This document shows positions 27,280 through 35,749 of a DNA stretch of 64,000 bases, piece after piece. The notes under the pieces were generated by a model. That model was given only the letters and a program-made list of their open reading frames with translations, did not search any database and was not told the DNA's origin. The DNA is taken from contig NZ_CABVPN010000015.1 in NCBI RefSeq assembly GCF_902499115.1, forward strand, positions 62,001 to 126,000, read 5' to 3'. The stretch is from Burkholderia diffusa (lineage in GTDB: Bacteria; Pseudomonadota; Gammaproteobacteria; Burkholderiales; Burkholderiaceae). The position numbers and the translations under genes are program-made. Every line of letters begins with the position of its first letter. The first letter of the stretch is position 1.

Positions 27280-27400
27280 CGATTCTCTCTCGGTTGCGTG
27301 CATGGAAAATAATCTGGCCGCCTTTCGCGCATGCCCGGCATCATACATGCGGGCCCGGCGCTGCAAGGAACGGGACGGCTGGAGCGGCCCCGATCCAACT

Positions 27401-27406
27401 TATAAT
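27401..27406 (+). promoter_or_regulatory. Likely -10 box of the flippase-galE operon
   Basis: A perfect TATAAT, 116 bases before the flippase ATG. The sequence 17 bases upstream (GCTGGA) is not a good -35, so activator dependence is possible. No JUMPstart/ops element is visible in the 27280-27521 gap. Confidence 0.5.
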
Positions 27407-27521
27407 CGCGGGTTTTGATGACGCGGATTCCGTCCATTTTAATGCCTAGCCGTTCCGCCGCCGCCACCCTGCCGCCTCCGGGCGCCCTGCCGGCCGCCTC
27501 GCGCGCGCGCGGCTGCCCCGC

Positions 27522-28778
27522 ATGCTGAAGCGATTCGGCAACCCGGACGTCGCGAAGGCCGTCGCGAATCTCGTCTGGCTGGGGCTCGAGCGGCTCACGC
27601 AGATCGGCGTCGCGATCGCGATCAGCGGTCTTCTGGCCCGTTATTTCGGGCCGGACGTGTTCGGCAAATGGCAGTATGCGAATACGCTTCTCCTCGTACT
27701 GGCACCGCTCACCTGGGTGTGCGGCGCCGAAATCCTGGTTCCGACCATCGTCCACCGACCGCCCGCGCAACTCGGCGCGGTGCTCGGCAGCGCATTCGCG
27801 CTGCGCATCGGCGTGTCCGCCGCAGCGCTCGTCGCGACCTGGATCGCGATCGGCGCCGGTGCGTTCGACCCGCTCGTCGGCGCGATGCTCGCGGGCCTCG
27901 CGGTCACGATGGTGTTCCGCGAGCCGTTCGTCGGCGTGATCAACGCGTGGCTGCAGAGCATGACCTACAGCAAGCCGCAGCTCGTGACCAGCATGCTCAC
28001 CGCGCTGGCGAAGGCGCTGCTCGTCTGGCTGCTGGTCCGCGCGGCCGCCGGCCCCGCCCGCTTCGCATGGCTGTGGGCGCTGGAGGCCGCCGCGATCGGC
28101 TTCGCGCTGCTGCTCTACTACCGCCATCGTAACGGCGGCACGCTCGGCTGGACGTTCGACAAACCGCTGTTCGGGCACTTTGCCACCGCCGGCACCGTGT
28201 TCTGGCTCGGCCTGATCTGCATGTATCTGTTCCTGAAGCTCGACCGCCTGATGCTCGAGCGTCACGTGTCGTTCGCCGACCTCGGCCGCTATTCCGCGGC
28301 CCAGCAGCTCAACGAGAACTGGATCACGCTCGCACTGATGCTCGCGCAGACCATCGCGCCCGCGTTCGTGTACCGCGTGCAGGACATCGCGCGGCTGCGC
28401 CGCAACATCGTCCGGCTGATCGCGATGACCGCCGGCCTGATGACGGCCGGCGCGCTGGTGCTGGACGCAGCCGCGCCGCTCATCGTCGGCAAGGTGTTCG
28501 GCCGCGGCTACGAGGCGTCGGTCGACATCTTCCGCTGGGCCGTCTGGCTGTCCGTGCCGGCCGGCATCGAGGCGATAGGCAATCTTATCGTTCTCAAATA
28601 TCAAGCAAAATTCGTGTTGCTGGCGAAATGGGTGCTCGCGCTCGCGATCGCCGCGCTCGTCAACGTGTTCGCGATCCCCCGGCTCGGCCTGTACGGCGCG
28701 CTCGTCGGGCTGGCGGCCGGCTATGTTGCCGCCGCCGCCGTTAATTTTTATTACATTCGTTTCAAGCTGCGCCCATGA
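27522..28778 (+). CDS. Oligosaccharide flippase (Wzx-like)
   Basis: A 418-residue polytopic protein of the MATE/polysaccharide transporter group. It has about 11-12 hydrophobic segments, the N-terminal LVWLGLERLTQIGVAIAISG, the ARYFGPDVFGKW box typical of Wzx proteins, and a charged loop around DRLMLERHVSFADLG. Such proteins flip lipid-linked oligosaccharides across the inner membrane. It begins an operon with two glycosyltransferases, galE and a sugar-phosphate transferase, and its stop overlaps the next start (ATGA), so it probably serves a short glycan made by that operon. ATG 27522 is the first reasonable start. Confidence 0.88.
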   Translation: MLKRFGNPDVAKAVANLVWLGLERLTQIGVAIAISGLLARYFGPDVFGKWQYANTLLLVLAPLTWVCGAEILVPTIVHRPPAQLGAVLGSAFALRIGVSAAALVATWIAIGAGAFDPLVGAMLAGLAVTMVFREPFVGVINAWLQSMTYSKPQLVTSMLTALAKALLVWLLVRAAAGPARFAWLWALEAAAIGFALLLYYRHRNGGTLGWTFDKPLFGHFATAGTVFWLGLICMYLFLKLDRLMLERHVSFADLGRYSAAQQLNENWITLALMLAQTIAPAFVYRVQDIARLRRNIVRLIAMTAGLMTAGALVLDAAAPLIVGKVFGRGYEASVDIFRWAVWLSVPAGIEAIGNLIVLKYQAKFVLLAKWVLALAIAALVNVFAIPRLGLYGALVGLAAGYVAAAAVNFYYIRFKLRP

Positions 28779-29599
28779 CGCCTCCCGCTTGCCCGCCCCC
28801 GCTCGACGACGTGGCCGTGCTGATGCCGGCCTACAACGGCCACGACGACGTCGTCCGCACCCTCGCGTCGTTTCGCGAGGACGCGCCGGTGCACGTGCTG
28901 ATCGTCGACGACGGCAGCACGCCGCCGATCGCGGCGCCCGACCTGCCCGGCCTCGTGGTCGAGGTGCTGCGCATGCCGCAGAACGGCGGCATCGAGCGCG
29001 CGCTCGAGGCCGGCATCGACGCGCTCGCGGCGCGCGGCTTCCGCTATGCCGCACGGATCGACGCCGGCGACCTCGCCGCGCCGCAGCGCCTCGCCAAAGA
29101 GCGCGCCTATCTCGATGCGCATCCGCGCGTGGCCTGCGTCGGCATGTGGACGCAGGTCGTGTCGCGTGCCGGCGAGCCGCGCTTCATGCTGACGCCGCCC
29201 GCCGATCCGCGCACGCTGCGCCGCACGCGCTTCCTGCGCTCGCCACTCGTGCATCCATCGGTCATGTTGCGCATCGACGCGGTGCGCGAAGTCGGCAACT
29301 ATCGGGCGAAGTACCGCGCGGCCGAGGATCTCGATCTTTTTTTACGGTTAATGCAACGCTACGATTGCGCGAACCTGCCCGAGCTCGGCCTCTATTACGA
29401 GCTCAACGAGGGCGGGATCAGCGCGACCAAGCGCCGCCGCCAGCTGATATCGACGCTTTCGCTGCTGCTGCGACACTTCAACGTTCTGAACCCGTACGAC
29501 TGGGCCGGCCTCGCCAAGAACCTGCTGCATTTCGTGACGCCGTACCGTACGTTGCAGCGGATCAAGCGGACGCTGTTCGCGGCGCGCCCGTCCGCCTAG
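28775..29599 (+). CDS. Family 2 glycosyltransferase
   Basis: A 274-residue GT-A fold transferase: VAVLMPAYNGHDDVVRTLASF as first strand-loop, DDGST nucleotide-binding acid pair, ARIDAGD as the DxD-like metal site, and MLRIDAVREVGNYRAKYRAAEDLDLFLRLM with the catalytic ED. Cytoplasmic, using a nucleotide sugar whose identity cannot be read. The first four bases overlap the flippase stop. The C-terminal 60 residues are basic and amphipathic, likely for membrane association. Confidence 0.88.
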   Translation: MTPPACPPPLDDVAVLMPAYNGHDDVVRTLASFREDAPVHVLIVDDGSTPPIAAPDLPGLVVEVLRMPQNGGIERALEAGIDALAARGFRYAARIDAGDLAAPQRLAKERAYLDAHPRVACVGMWTQVVSRAGEPRFMLTPPADPRTLRRTRFLRSPLVHPSVMLRIDAVREVGNYRAKYRAAEDLDLFLRLMQRYDCANLPELGLYYELNEGGISATKRRRQLISTLSLLLRHFNVLNPYDWAGLAKNLLHFVTPYRTLQRIKRTLFAARPSA

Positions 29600-29642
29600 C
29601 CCGCATCCGGCATTTTCGACGCTTTATTTTTTCTTTTTTTTC

Positions 29643-30779
29643 ATGTCCGCTACCTCCTCGCTGCGCATCGCGCTCGTCTGCAACACGGCCTGGGCGATCT
29701 ACACGTACCGCCACGGGCTGATCCGTGCGCTCGTCGCGCGCGGCGCCGAGGTCATCGTGATCGCGCCGCACGACCGCACGGTGCCGCTGCTCGAGCAGAT
29801 GGGCTGCCGCTACGTCGCGCTCGCCGTCGCGTCGAAAGGCACGAGCCCGCGCGAGGATCTCGGCACGCTTGCCGCGCTGGTGCGCCATTACCGCGCGCTC
29901 AAGCCCGATCTCGTGTTCCATTACACGATCAAGCCGAACATCTACGGGTCGATCGCGGCGTGGCTCGCGCGCGTGCCGTCGATCGCGGTCACCACGGGCC
30001 TCGGCTACGTGTTCATCCAGAAAAGCCGCGCGGCCAGTGTCGCGAAGCGCCTGTACCGGTTCGCGTTCCGCTTTCCGCGTGAAGTCTGGTTCCTGAACCG
30101 CGACGACCTCGCGACCTTCACCGACGAGCAACTGCTTGCGCACCCCGACCGGGCGCGGCTGCTGCACGGCGAAGGCGTCGACCTCGAACAGTTCGCACCG
30201 GCTCCGCTGCCCGCCGGCCGTGGCCCGGTGTTCATCCTGATCGGCCGGCTGCTGTGGGACAAGGGCGTGCGCGAATATGTCGAGGCCGCGCGCGTCGTGC
30301 GGGCCCGCTACCCGGACGCGCGCTTCCAGTTGCTCGGGCCGCTCGGCGTCGACAATCCGAGCGCGATCGGCCGCGCGGACGTCGACGCGTGGGTCGGCGA
30401 AGGCGTCGTCGAGTATCTCGGCGAGGCGCACGACGTGCGCCCGCACATCGCGGCGGCCGACTGCGTCGTGCTGCCGTCGTACCGCGAGGGCGTGCCGCGC
30501 ACGCTGATGGAAGCGTCCGCGATGGGCCGCCCGATCGTCGCGACCGACGTGCCGGGCTGCCGCGACGTCGTGGCCGATGGCGAAACGGGCTTCCTGTGCC
30601 GCGTGCGCGACAGCGCGAGCCTCGCCGAGCAGCTGATCCGCATGATCGAACTCGGGACTGCCGGGCGCGATGCGATGGGCACGCACGGCCGCCGCAAGGT
30701 GGCCGCTGAATTCGACGAGCAGCAGGTCGTCGAACGCTACCGGCAGACCATTCATACATTGACCGGCATCACACTCTGA
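29643..30779 (+). CDS. Family 4 glycosyltransferase
   Basis: A 378-residue GT-B transferase. The N-terminal domain starts RIALVCNTAWAIYTYRHGLIRAL, and FHYTIKPNIYGS is a box of the CapM/WbpT-like group that uses UDP-HexNAc or UDP-hexose. The C-terminal domain has FILIGRLLWDKGVREY and the E-x7-E motif in YREGVPRTLMEASAMG. The ATG at 29643 follows a T-rich stretch (CTTTATTTTTTCTTTTTTTTC) with no obvious ribosome binding site, which is unusual and may limit translation. galE follows 14 bases after the stop. Confidence 0.88.
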   Translation: MSATSSLRIALVCNTAWAIYTYRHGLIRALVARGAEVIVIAPHDRTVPLLEQMGCRYVALAVASKGTSPREDLGTLAALVRHYRALKPDLVFHYTIKPNIYGSIAAWLARVPSIAVTTGLGYVFIQKSRAASVAKRLYRFAFRFPREVWFLNRDDLATFTDEQLLAHPDRARLLHGEGVDLEQFAPAPLPAGRGPVFILIGRLLWDKGVREYVEAARVVRARYPDARFQLLGPLGVDNPSAIGRADVDAWVGEGVVEYLGEAHDVRPHIAAADCVVLPSYREGVPRTLMEASAMGRPIVATDVPGCRDVVADGETGFLCRVRDSASLAEQLIRMIELGTAGRDAMGTHGRRKVAAEFDEQQVVERYRQTIHTLTGITL

Positions 30780-30793
30780 AGGAGCGCATCAGC

Positions 30794-31816
30794 ATGACCG
30801 CTAAAGGCACCATCCTCGTTACCGGCGGTGCGGGCTACATCGGCTCGCACACGGCCGTCGAGCTGCTCGACAACGGCTACGATGTCGTGATCGTCGACAA
30901 CCTCGTCAACAGCAAGGCCGAGTCCGTGCGGCGCATCGAGCGGATCACGGGCAGGACGCCGGCGTTCCACCAGGTCGACGTGTGCGACGAAGCCGCGCTC
31001 GCGAAGGTGTTCGACGCGCATCCGATCACGGGCACGATCCATTTCGCGGCGCTCAAGGCGGTCGGCGAATCGGTCGCGAAGCCGCTCGAGTACTACCAGA
31101 ACAACCTCGGCGGGCTGCTCGCCGTGCTCAAGATCATGCGCGAGCGCAACGTCCGGCAGTTCGTGTTCAGCTCGTCGGCAACCGTGTACGGCGTGCCGGA
31201 GCGCTCGCCGATCGACGAATCGTTCCCGCTGTCCGCGACCAACCCATACGGCCAGTCCAAGCTGATCGCCGAGCAGATCCTTCGCGATCTCGAGGTATCG
31301 GACCCGTCGTGGCGCATCGCGACGCTGCGCTACTTCAACCCGGTCGGCGCGCATGCGAGCGGGCTGATCGGCGAGGATCCGGCCGGCATCCCGAACAACC
31401 TGATGCCGTACGTCGCGCAGGTGGCGGTCGGCAAGCTCGAGAAGCTGCGCGTGTTCGGCTCCGACTACCCGACGCCGGACGGCACCGGCGTGCGCGACTA
31501 CATCCACGTCGTCGATCTCGCGAAGGGGCACATCGCCGCGCTCGACGCGCTCGCGAAGCGCGATGCGAGCTTCGTCGTCAACCTCGGCACGGGCCAGGGC
31601 TACAGCGTGCTGGAGGTCGTGCGCGCGTTCGAGAAGGCGTCGGGCCGCCCGGTGCCGTACGAACTCGTCGCGCGCCGCCCCGGCGACATCGCCGAGTGCT
31701 ACGCGAATCCGCAGGCCGCCGCCGACCTGATCGGCTGGCGTGCGACGCTCGGGATCGAGGAGATGTGCGCCGACCACTGGAAATGGCAGGAGGGGAACCC
31801 CCGCGGTTTTGTATAA
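30794..31816 (+). CDS. galE: UDP-glucose 4-epimerase
   Basis: Interconverts UDP-glucose and UDP-galactose (possibly also the N-acetyl forms) with bound NAD. The 340-residue extended SDR has GGAGYIGSH at 11-19, the Ser cluster SSSA at 126-129, and Tyr152-x3-Lys156 in PYGQSK. The ATG at 30794 follows AAGGAG. It is the fourth gene of the flippase operon and presumably supplies galactose or GalNAc to that glycan. Confidence 0.95.
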   Translation: MTAKGTILVTGGAGYIGSHTAVELLDNGYDVVIVDNLVNSKAESVRRIERITGRTPAFHQVDVCDEAALAKVFDAHPITGTIHFAALKAVGESVAKPLEYYQNNLGGLLAVLKIMRERNVRQFVFSSSATVYGVPERSPIDESFPLSATNPYGQSKLIAEQILRDLEVSDPSWRIATLRYFNPVGAHASGLIGEDPAGIPNNLMPYVAQVAVGKLEKLRVFGSDYPTPDGTGVRDYIHVVDLAKGHIAALDALAKRDASFVVNLGTGQGYSVLEVVRAFEKASGRPVPYELVARRPGDIAECYANPQAAADLIGWRATLGIEEMCADHWKWQEGNPRGFV

Positions 31817-31843
31817 TCCGCTGTCCATTTTTCGAGCGATCCC

Positions 31844-32950
31844 ATGCTCAGCTTCGCATCCGGCTTCATCGTCTCCCTGCTCGTCACCTTGTTCATCGTG
31901 CGCTATGCGCATCTGCACGAGAAATTCTCGATCGACAGCGACCTGGCCGGCGTGCAGAAATTCCACGTGCGGCCGGTGCCGCGCGTCGGGGGCATCGGGA
32001 TCCTCGCCGGCGTCGTCATTGCCGCGCTGCTCCTGACCCGGCGCTATCCGACGATCGCCGGCAGCATTCTCGGCATCGTGGCCTGCGGGCTGCCGGCGTT
32101 CCTGTCCGGGCTCGTCGAGGACCTGACCAAGCGCGTGTCGCCGCGCGCGCGGCTGCTGTGCACGATGGGCGCGGCCGCGCTGGCGTTCTGGCTGCTGAAC
32201 ATCGCGGTCACGCGCATCAGTGTGCCGCCGCTCGACTTCCTGCTCCACTACGTGGCCATTTCGGCGTTCATCACGGTGCTCGCCGTCGCGGCACTGGCCA
32301 ACGCGATCAACATCATCGACGGCTTCAACGGCCTCGCGTCGATGGTCAGCTTCATGATGTTCGCGTCGCTCGCCTACGTCGCATTCCACGTCAACGACCC
32401 GGTCGTGATGTCCGCGTCGATCATCATGATGGGCGCCGTGCTCGGCTTCTTCCTGTGGAATTTCCCGGCCGGCCTGATCTTCCTCGGCGACGGCGGCGCG
32501 TATTTCATCGGCTTCATGCTCGCCGAACTCGCGATCATGCTGGTGATGCGCAATCACGAGGTGTCGGCGTGGTACCCGGTACTGCTGTTCATGTATCCGA
32601 TCTTCGAGACCTGCTTCTCGATCTACCGGAAGAAGTTCATCCGCGGGATGTCGCCGGGGATTCCGGACGGCGTGCACCTGCACATGCTCGTGTACAAGCG
32701 GCTGATGCGATGGGCCGTCGGGACGAAACATGCGCATGACCTCACGCGGCGGAATTCGCTGACGTCGCCGTATCTGTGGCTGCTTTGCCTCGTCGCGGTG
32801 ATTCCGGCGACGCTGTTCTGGCGGCACACGGTGCACCTGTTCGTGTTCGTGGTGCTGTTCGCGCTGACCTATGTTTGGCTGTATATCAGCATCGTCAGGT
32901 TCAGGGCGCCGAGGTGGATGGTGGTGAGGAAGGAAAAGCGGGGGCGTTGA
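31844..32950 (+). CDS. Polyprenyl-phosphate sugar-1-phosphate transferase (WecA/MraY family)
   Basis: A 368-residue membrane protein with about ten transmembrane segments. It has the signatures of the polyprenyl-P HexNAc-1-P transferases: PVPRVGGIGI near 46-55, the metal-binding NAINIIDGFNGLASM, then FLGDGGAYFIGF, and the cytoplasmic HLHMLVYKR His-box. It starts lipid-linked glycan synthesis by moving a sugar phosphate from a UDP-sugar to undecaprenyl phosphate. It closes the + strand operon behind galE; a different member of the same family is at 37636-38667. The substrate is likely UDP-GlcNAc or a related amino sugar. Confidence 0.9.
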   Translation: MLSFASGFIVSLLVTLFIVRYAHLHEKFSIDSDLAGVQKFHVRPVPRVGGIGILAGVVIAALLLTRRYPTIAGSILGIVACGLPAFLSGLVEDLTKRVSPRARLLCTMGAAALAFWLLNIAVTRISVPPLDFLLHYVAISAFITVLAVAALANAINIIDGFNGLASMVSFMMFASLAYVAFHVNDPVVMSASIIMMGAVLGFFLWNFPAGLIFLGDGGAYFIGFMLAELAIMLVMRNHEVSAWYPVLLFMYPIFETCFSIYRKKFIRGMSPGIPDGVHLHMLVYKRLMRWAVGTKHAHDLTRRNSLTSPYLWLLCLVAVIPATLFWRHTVHLFVFVVLFALTYVWLYISIVRFRAPRWMVVRKEKRGR

Positions 32951-33043
32951 GGGGCGCGGGTCGGCCAACGTGTCACCGAGTCGCACAGCCCGCCGTTGGT
33001 GACGGGGCCGTGACGACGCGACCGTGAATCGACGAGCGGAATA

Positions 33044-33754
33044 CTAGGTCCCGGCTGTATTCGTGCTCCAACGCGGCAGTTGCGTATAGATCACGACGTT
33101 ACCGTCGTCCTGAACGTAAGCGACTGCACCGGGATACCCACTCGTGCGGGAATACCAGAGCGGCACCCATGTCGAACTGTAGACGACCAAATTGCCGTCC
33201 GTTTGCATCACCGCAACGGCGCCCGGATGATTGTAGGTACCCGAACTCCACTGCGCAACGCCTTGGCGGAGCAGCACCAAATTCCCGTCTCCCTGCATGA
33301 CCAGCACGTTCGCGCCATTGCCTGAAGTAAAGCTTTGGCCGCTGCTGAGGGTGACGCCGCCATTCCAGACTGCCGGGCCGCTCGTGGAGTTCGTATATCC
33401 GCTGGTAGCGGTCGATGTGAAAAATACCGGGACGGACGATCCGTAGATCACCATGTTGCCGTCGTCCTGCACGGCAAAATACTGGCTGTAGGACGCGCCG
33501 TTGGTCGCCGAGTACCACAGCGCGTTGCCGCTCGCGCTGTAGACCACGAAGTTGCCATCGGTCTGAAACACGGCATACGCCCCAGCGTTTCCGTGCGTGC
33601 GGGAATTCCACACCGCGGCACCATTGGTCGTGTTGTAAAGCACGAGGTTGCCATCATTCTGCATGACCAGCGCATGGCTTTTGGAAGCCGAATACACGAT
33701 TTGCCCCGGCTTGAGCGTCGTACCCTCGTTGATCACGCCGCCGTAGATCGGGGC
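33044..33754 (-). repeat. Six bulb-lectin sugar-site motifs in two blocks of three
   Basis: Within the peptidase, residues 584-588, 616-620, 648-652, 706-710, 736-740 and 767-771 read QxDGN (QNDGN, QTDGN, QDDGN, QGDGN, QTDGN, QDDGN), each followed by V-x-Y or close. This is the QxDxNxVxY mannose-binding motif of B-type (Galanthus-like) lectins, spaced 30-32 residues within each block. The fourth site ends LVLL instead of VxY and may be weak. Confidence 0.85.
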
Positions 33755-35410
33755 CGCCGGAACGCATATCGCGGAATACAGCACGCTGACGTTCGGCGTG
33801 CCCCAGCCGGTCACGAAATCCCATCCCGAACCCGCACTGTATGCGCCATTCGAACCGTTGGTGATATCGCGAAAGATCGATGGGGTCGTGGCTTTAGCGC
33901 TATACAGTGTGGGCGCCGCGAAACCGAGATTCGTCGCGCAGGCACCGGACAGCATGCGCGCCCAGGTCGCGGCAAACAGCGGCGCGGACAGGCTCGTCCC
34001 GCCTACTATCTCGAGTTGTCCTCCCACGATGACTGCTTCGCCGCTGTTCGGATCGGCATCGAACGCAAGATCCGGCAGGCCCCGGAACGCCCGCCCCTTG
34101 AGCGCCGGAACGTTCGACTGCCACGATGGAATCGGCTCGATGCCACTGATGCCGCCCCCGCTGGAGTCCCAGGCCGTCTCACCCGCGTAGCTGCCGTTCC
34201 CGTTCGTATAGAGCGTGGTGCCCCCAACGGCCACGACATACGGGGACGTCGCTGGGTATTGCACCGACGTGCCGGTGCAACCGTATGCCACGCTGCCTGA
34301 ATCCCCGGAACTGACCGCGAAAGTCTGCCCCTGCGCGACGGCGAGCTGGAACAGCGTGTCGATGGCCGCCGTCGGTGCCCAGTTCTCGCAACCGCCGATC
34401 GACATGTTGATGACCCGGGCGGTGTTGTCGATCACGGCGCGATTGATTGCAAGCGCCATATCGCTCCAGGCAAGCGATGACGCAACGTAGAAATTGAGCT
34501 GCTTGACGCCGCCGGACATCCCGATGATGGTCTGGCTATCGAGCGACCATTCGACGTTCGCGCTCGTGTCCGCGCTCGGCAGTCCGGATTGGATTACCGA
34601 AACGGGTACGGCGGGCAGATGGTTGTTGCTCTCGAACGTCGCCAAGTCGATGACAGGCTGCGTCACGTCTCCTTCGGCAATGATGCCGACCGTGACGTTC
34701 GCCGCCGTCGGGGTGCTGCCGACAGAATAGATGCCGGGAAAGTCCGTCGGGTTGTGACCCACCGTGACTGCGGAAGTAGTCGGCGACGCATTTGCGGTCG
34801 GCGCAGCGCCGGCATTGGAAGCGCGCACGAAATTCGGATGCAGGCGGGTCGCGGTATCGAGCCCGAGAATCCCTTGAACGACCCCGCTGATCGCATCGGG
34901 CATCGTCTCCGGGGCGGTATTGATATGCGTGCTGGTGCCGTCCGCCATCGCTACCGGGACGAGCGACGTCTGGAACACGCCGGATATCACGCCGGCCGGG
35001 GCATCGGCTTCAACGATCATGTTGTTGTCGGCGACCTTGATGTTCGTGAAGCCCTTACTTCCCAAATAGGCCTTCACGGTGGCGACCTGGCCTGCGGTGG
35101 GCGCGTACTGCGCGGCAATCTGCGCCGGCGTCAGCACGACCCCGAAGCTGGCGCTGCCGGGCGTTCGCGCTTGCTGCAGAAAGCGGCTCAACCCGGCTTC
35201 GTCATTCAGTTTGAGCACCAGTGCAACATGGACCGGCGCCGTTGCGCTCATCGGCGCCGCGCTCACCGCGTTGCCTGTGGCTCGCAGCGCCAACAGTTTG
35301 CCGGCCTGCGCCATAGCCACCGCCGGACTTGCGTCGTCGCCGCCGCAGCCTGCAAGCGCGAGCACCATGAGTGCCGCGCTCATTCCCCTAGCAATATGTT
35401 CCGCTTTCAT
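33044..35410 (-). CDS. Secreted S53-family (sedolisin-type) peptidase with two bulb-lectin blocks
   Basis: A 788-residue predicted lipoprotein: MKAEHIARG, a hydrophobic run, then lipobox LAGC followed by GGDD. Next come a pro-domain (about 30-200), an S53 catalytic domain (about 215-540) and a C-terminal lectin region (from 553). The acid-peptidase residues are visible: Glu287 and Asp291 in VEWSLD, Asp370 in SSGDSG, and nucleophile Ser473 in GGTSLSAP. I prefer ATG 35410 over the upstream GTG at 35473 because it gives a clean lipoprotein signal and because the promoter at 35491-35519 would start the message within about 11 bases of that GTG. It stands alone between two polysaccharide loci. Confidence 0.85.
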   Translation of the reverse strand: MKAEHIARGMSAALMVLALAGCGGDDASPAVAMAQAGKLLALRATGNAVSAAPMSATAPVHVALVLKLNDEAGLSRFLQQARTPGSASFGVVLTPAQIAAQYAPTAGQVATVKAYLGSKGFTNIKVADNNMIVEADAPAGVISGVFQTSLVPVAMADGTSTHINTAPETMPDAISGVVQGILGLDTATRLHPNFVRASNAGAAPTANASPTTSAVTVGHNPTDFPGIYSVGSTPTAANVTVGIIAEGDVTQPVIDLATFESNNHLPAVPVSVIQSGLPSADTSANVEWSLDSQTIIGMSGGVKQLNFYVASSLAWSDMALAINRAVIDNTARVINMSIGGCENWAPTAAIDTLFQLAVAQGQTFAVSSGDSGSVAYGCTGTSVQYPATSPYVVAVGGTTLYTNGNGSYAGETAWDSSGGGISGIEPIPSWQSNVPALKGRAFRGLPDLAFDADPNSGEAVIVGGQLEIVGGTSLSAPLFAATWARMLSGACATNLGFAAPTLYSAKATTPSIFRDITNGSNGAYSAGSGWDFVTGWGTPNVSVLYSAICVPAAPIYGGVINEGTTLKPGQIVYSASKSHALVMQNDGNLVLYNTTNGAAVWNSRTHGNAGAYAVFQTDGNFVVYSASGNALWYSATNGASYSQYFAVQDDGNMVIYGSSVPVFFTSTATSGYTNSTSGPAVWNGGVTLSSGQSFTSGNGANVLVMQGDGNLVLLRQGVAQWSSGTYNHPGAVAVMQTDGNLVVYSSTWVPLWYSRTSGYPGAVAYVQDDGNVVIYTQLPRWSTNTAGT

Positions 35411-35490
35411 CGGATTGGTATCGAACGTAGATTTTTTATTCAGTTTTTTCACATCGTTCTTTACGGCAATCACACGGCTATCTTGAGGAA

Positions 35491-35519
35491 ACCATATGCA
35501 GAAATCGGCCGACAGTCAA
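35491..35519 (-). promoter_or_regulatory. Promoter of the S53 peptidase gene
   Basis: On the - strand TTGACT (35514-35519) and TATGGT (35491-35496) are 17 bases apart, close to the sigma-70 consensus. Transcription would start near 35484, leaving a 74-base leader to ATG 35410. Confidence 0.75.
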
Positions 35520-35667
35520 ATGACGCTGACGTATCGAGCCATGCGCCCGTTCAGCGCGGCGCGCGTCCGACCACACCCGATAGACGCCACATTGTTATAA
35601 AACTGAAAGCATTACACTCGGCATTCGCCGCGCTCAAACCCGACTTTGTTCGTGGCGATTCCACCAA

Positions 35668-35701
35668 TAAAAATGCCGTTCAGTACGCTACTGAACGGCA
35701 T
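35668..35701 (-). terminator. Terminator of the 28-kb O-antigen operon
   Basis: A perfect 13-bp stem, ATGCCGTTCAGTA (35673-35685) and TACTGAACGGCAT (35689-35701), with a 3-base loop. On the - strand it is followed by TTTTTATT. It lies 49 bases past the wbpM-like stop and is the first strong terminator on that strand after 64 kb. Confidence 0.92.
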
Positions 35702-35749
35702 GAATTTCGCGATCGTCTGTTATCTCAGCGCCATCAACCGACGGCCCGA

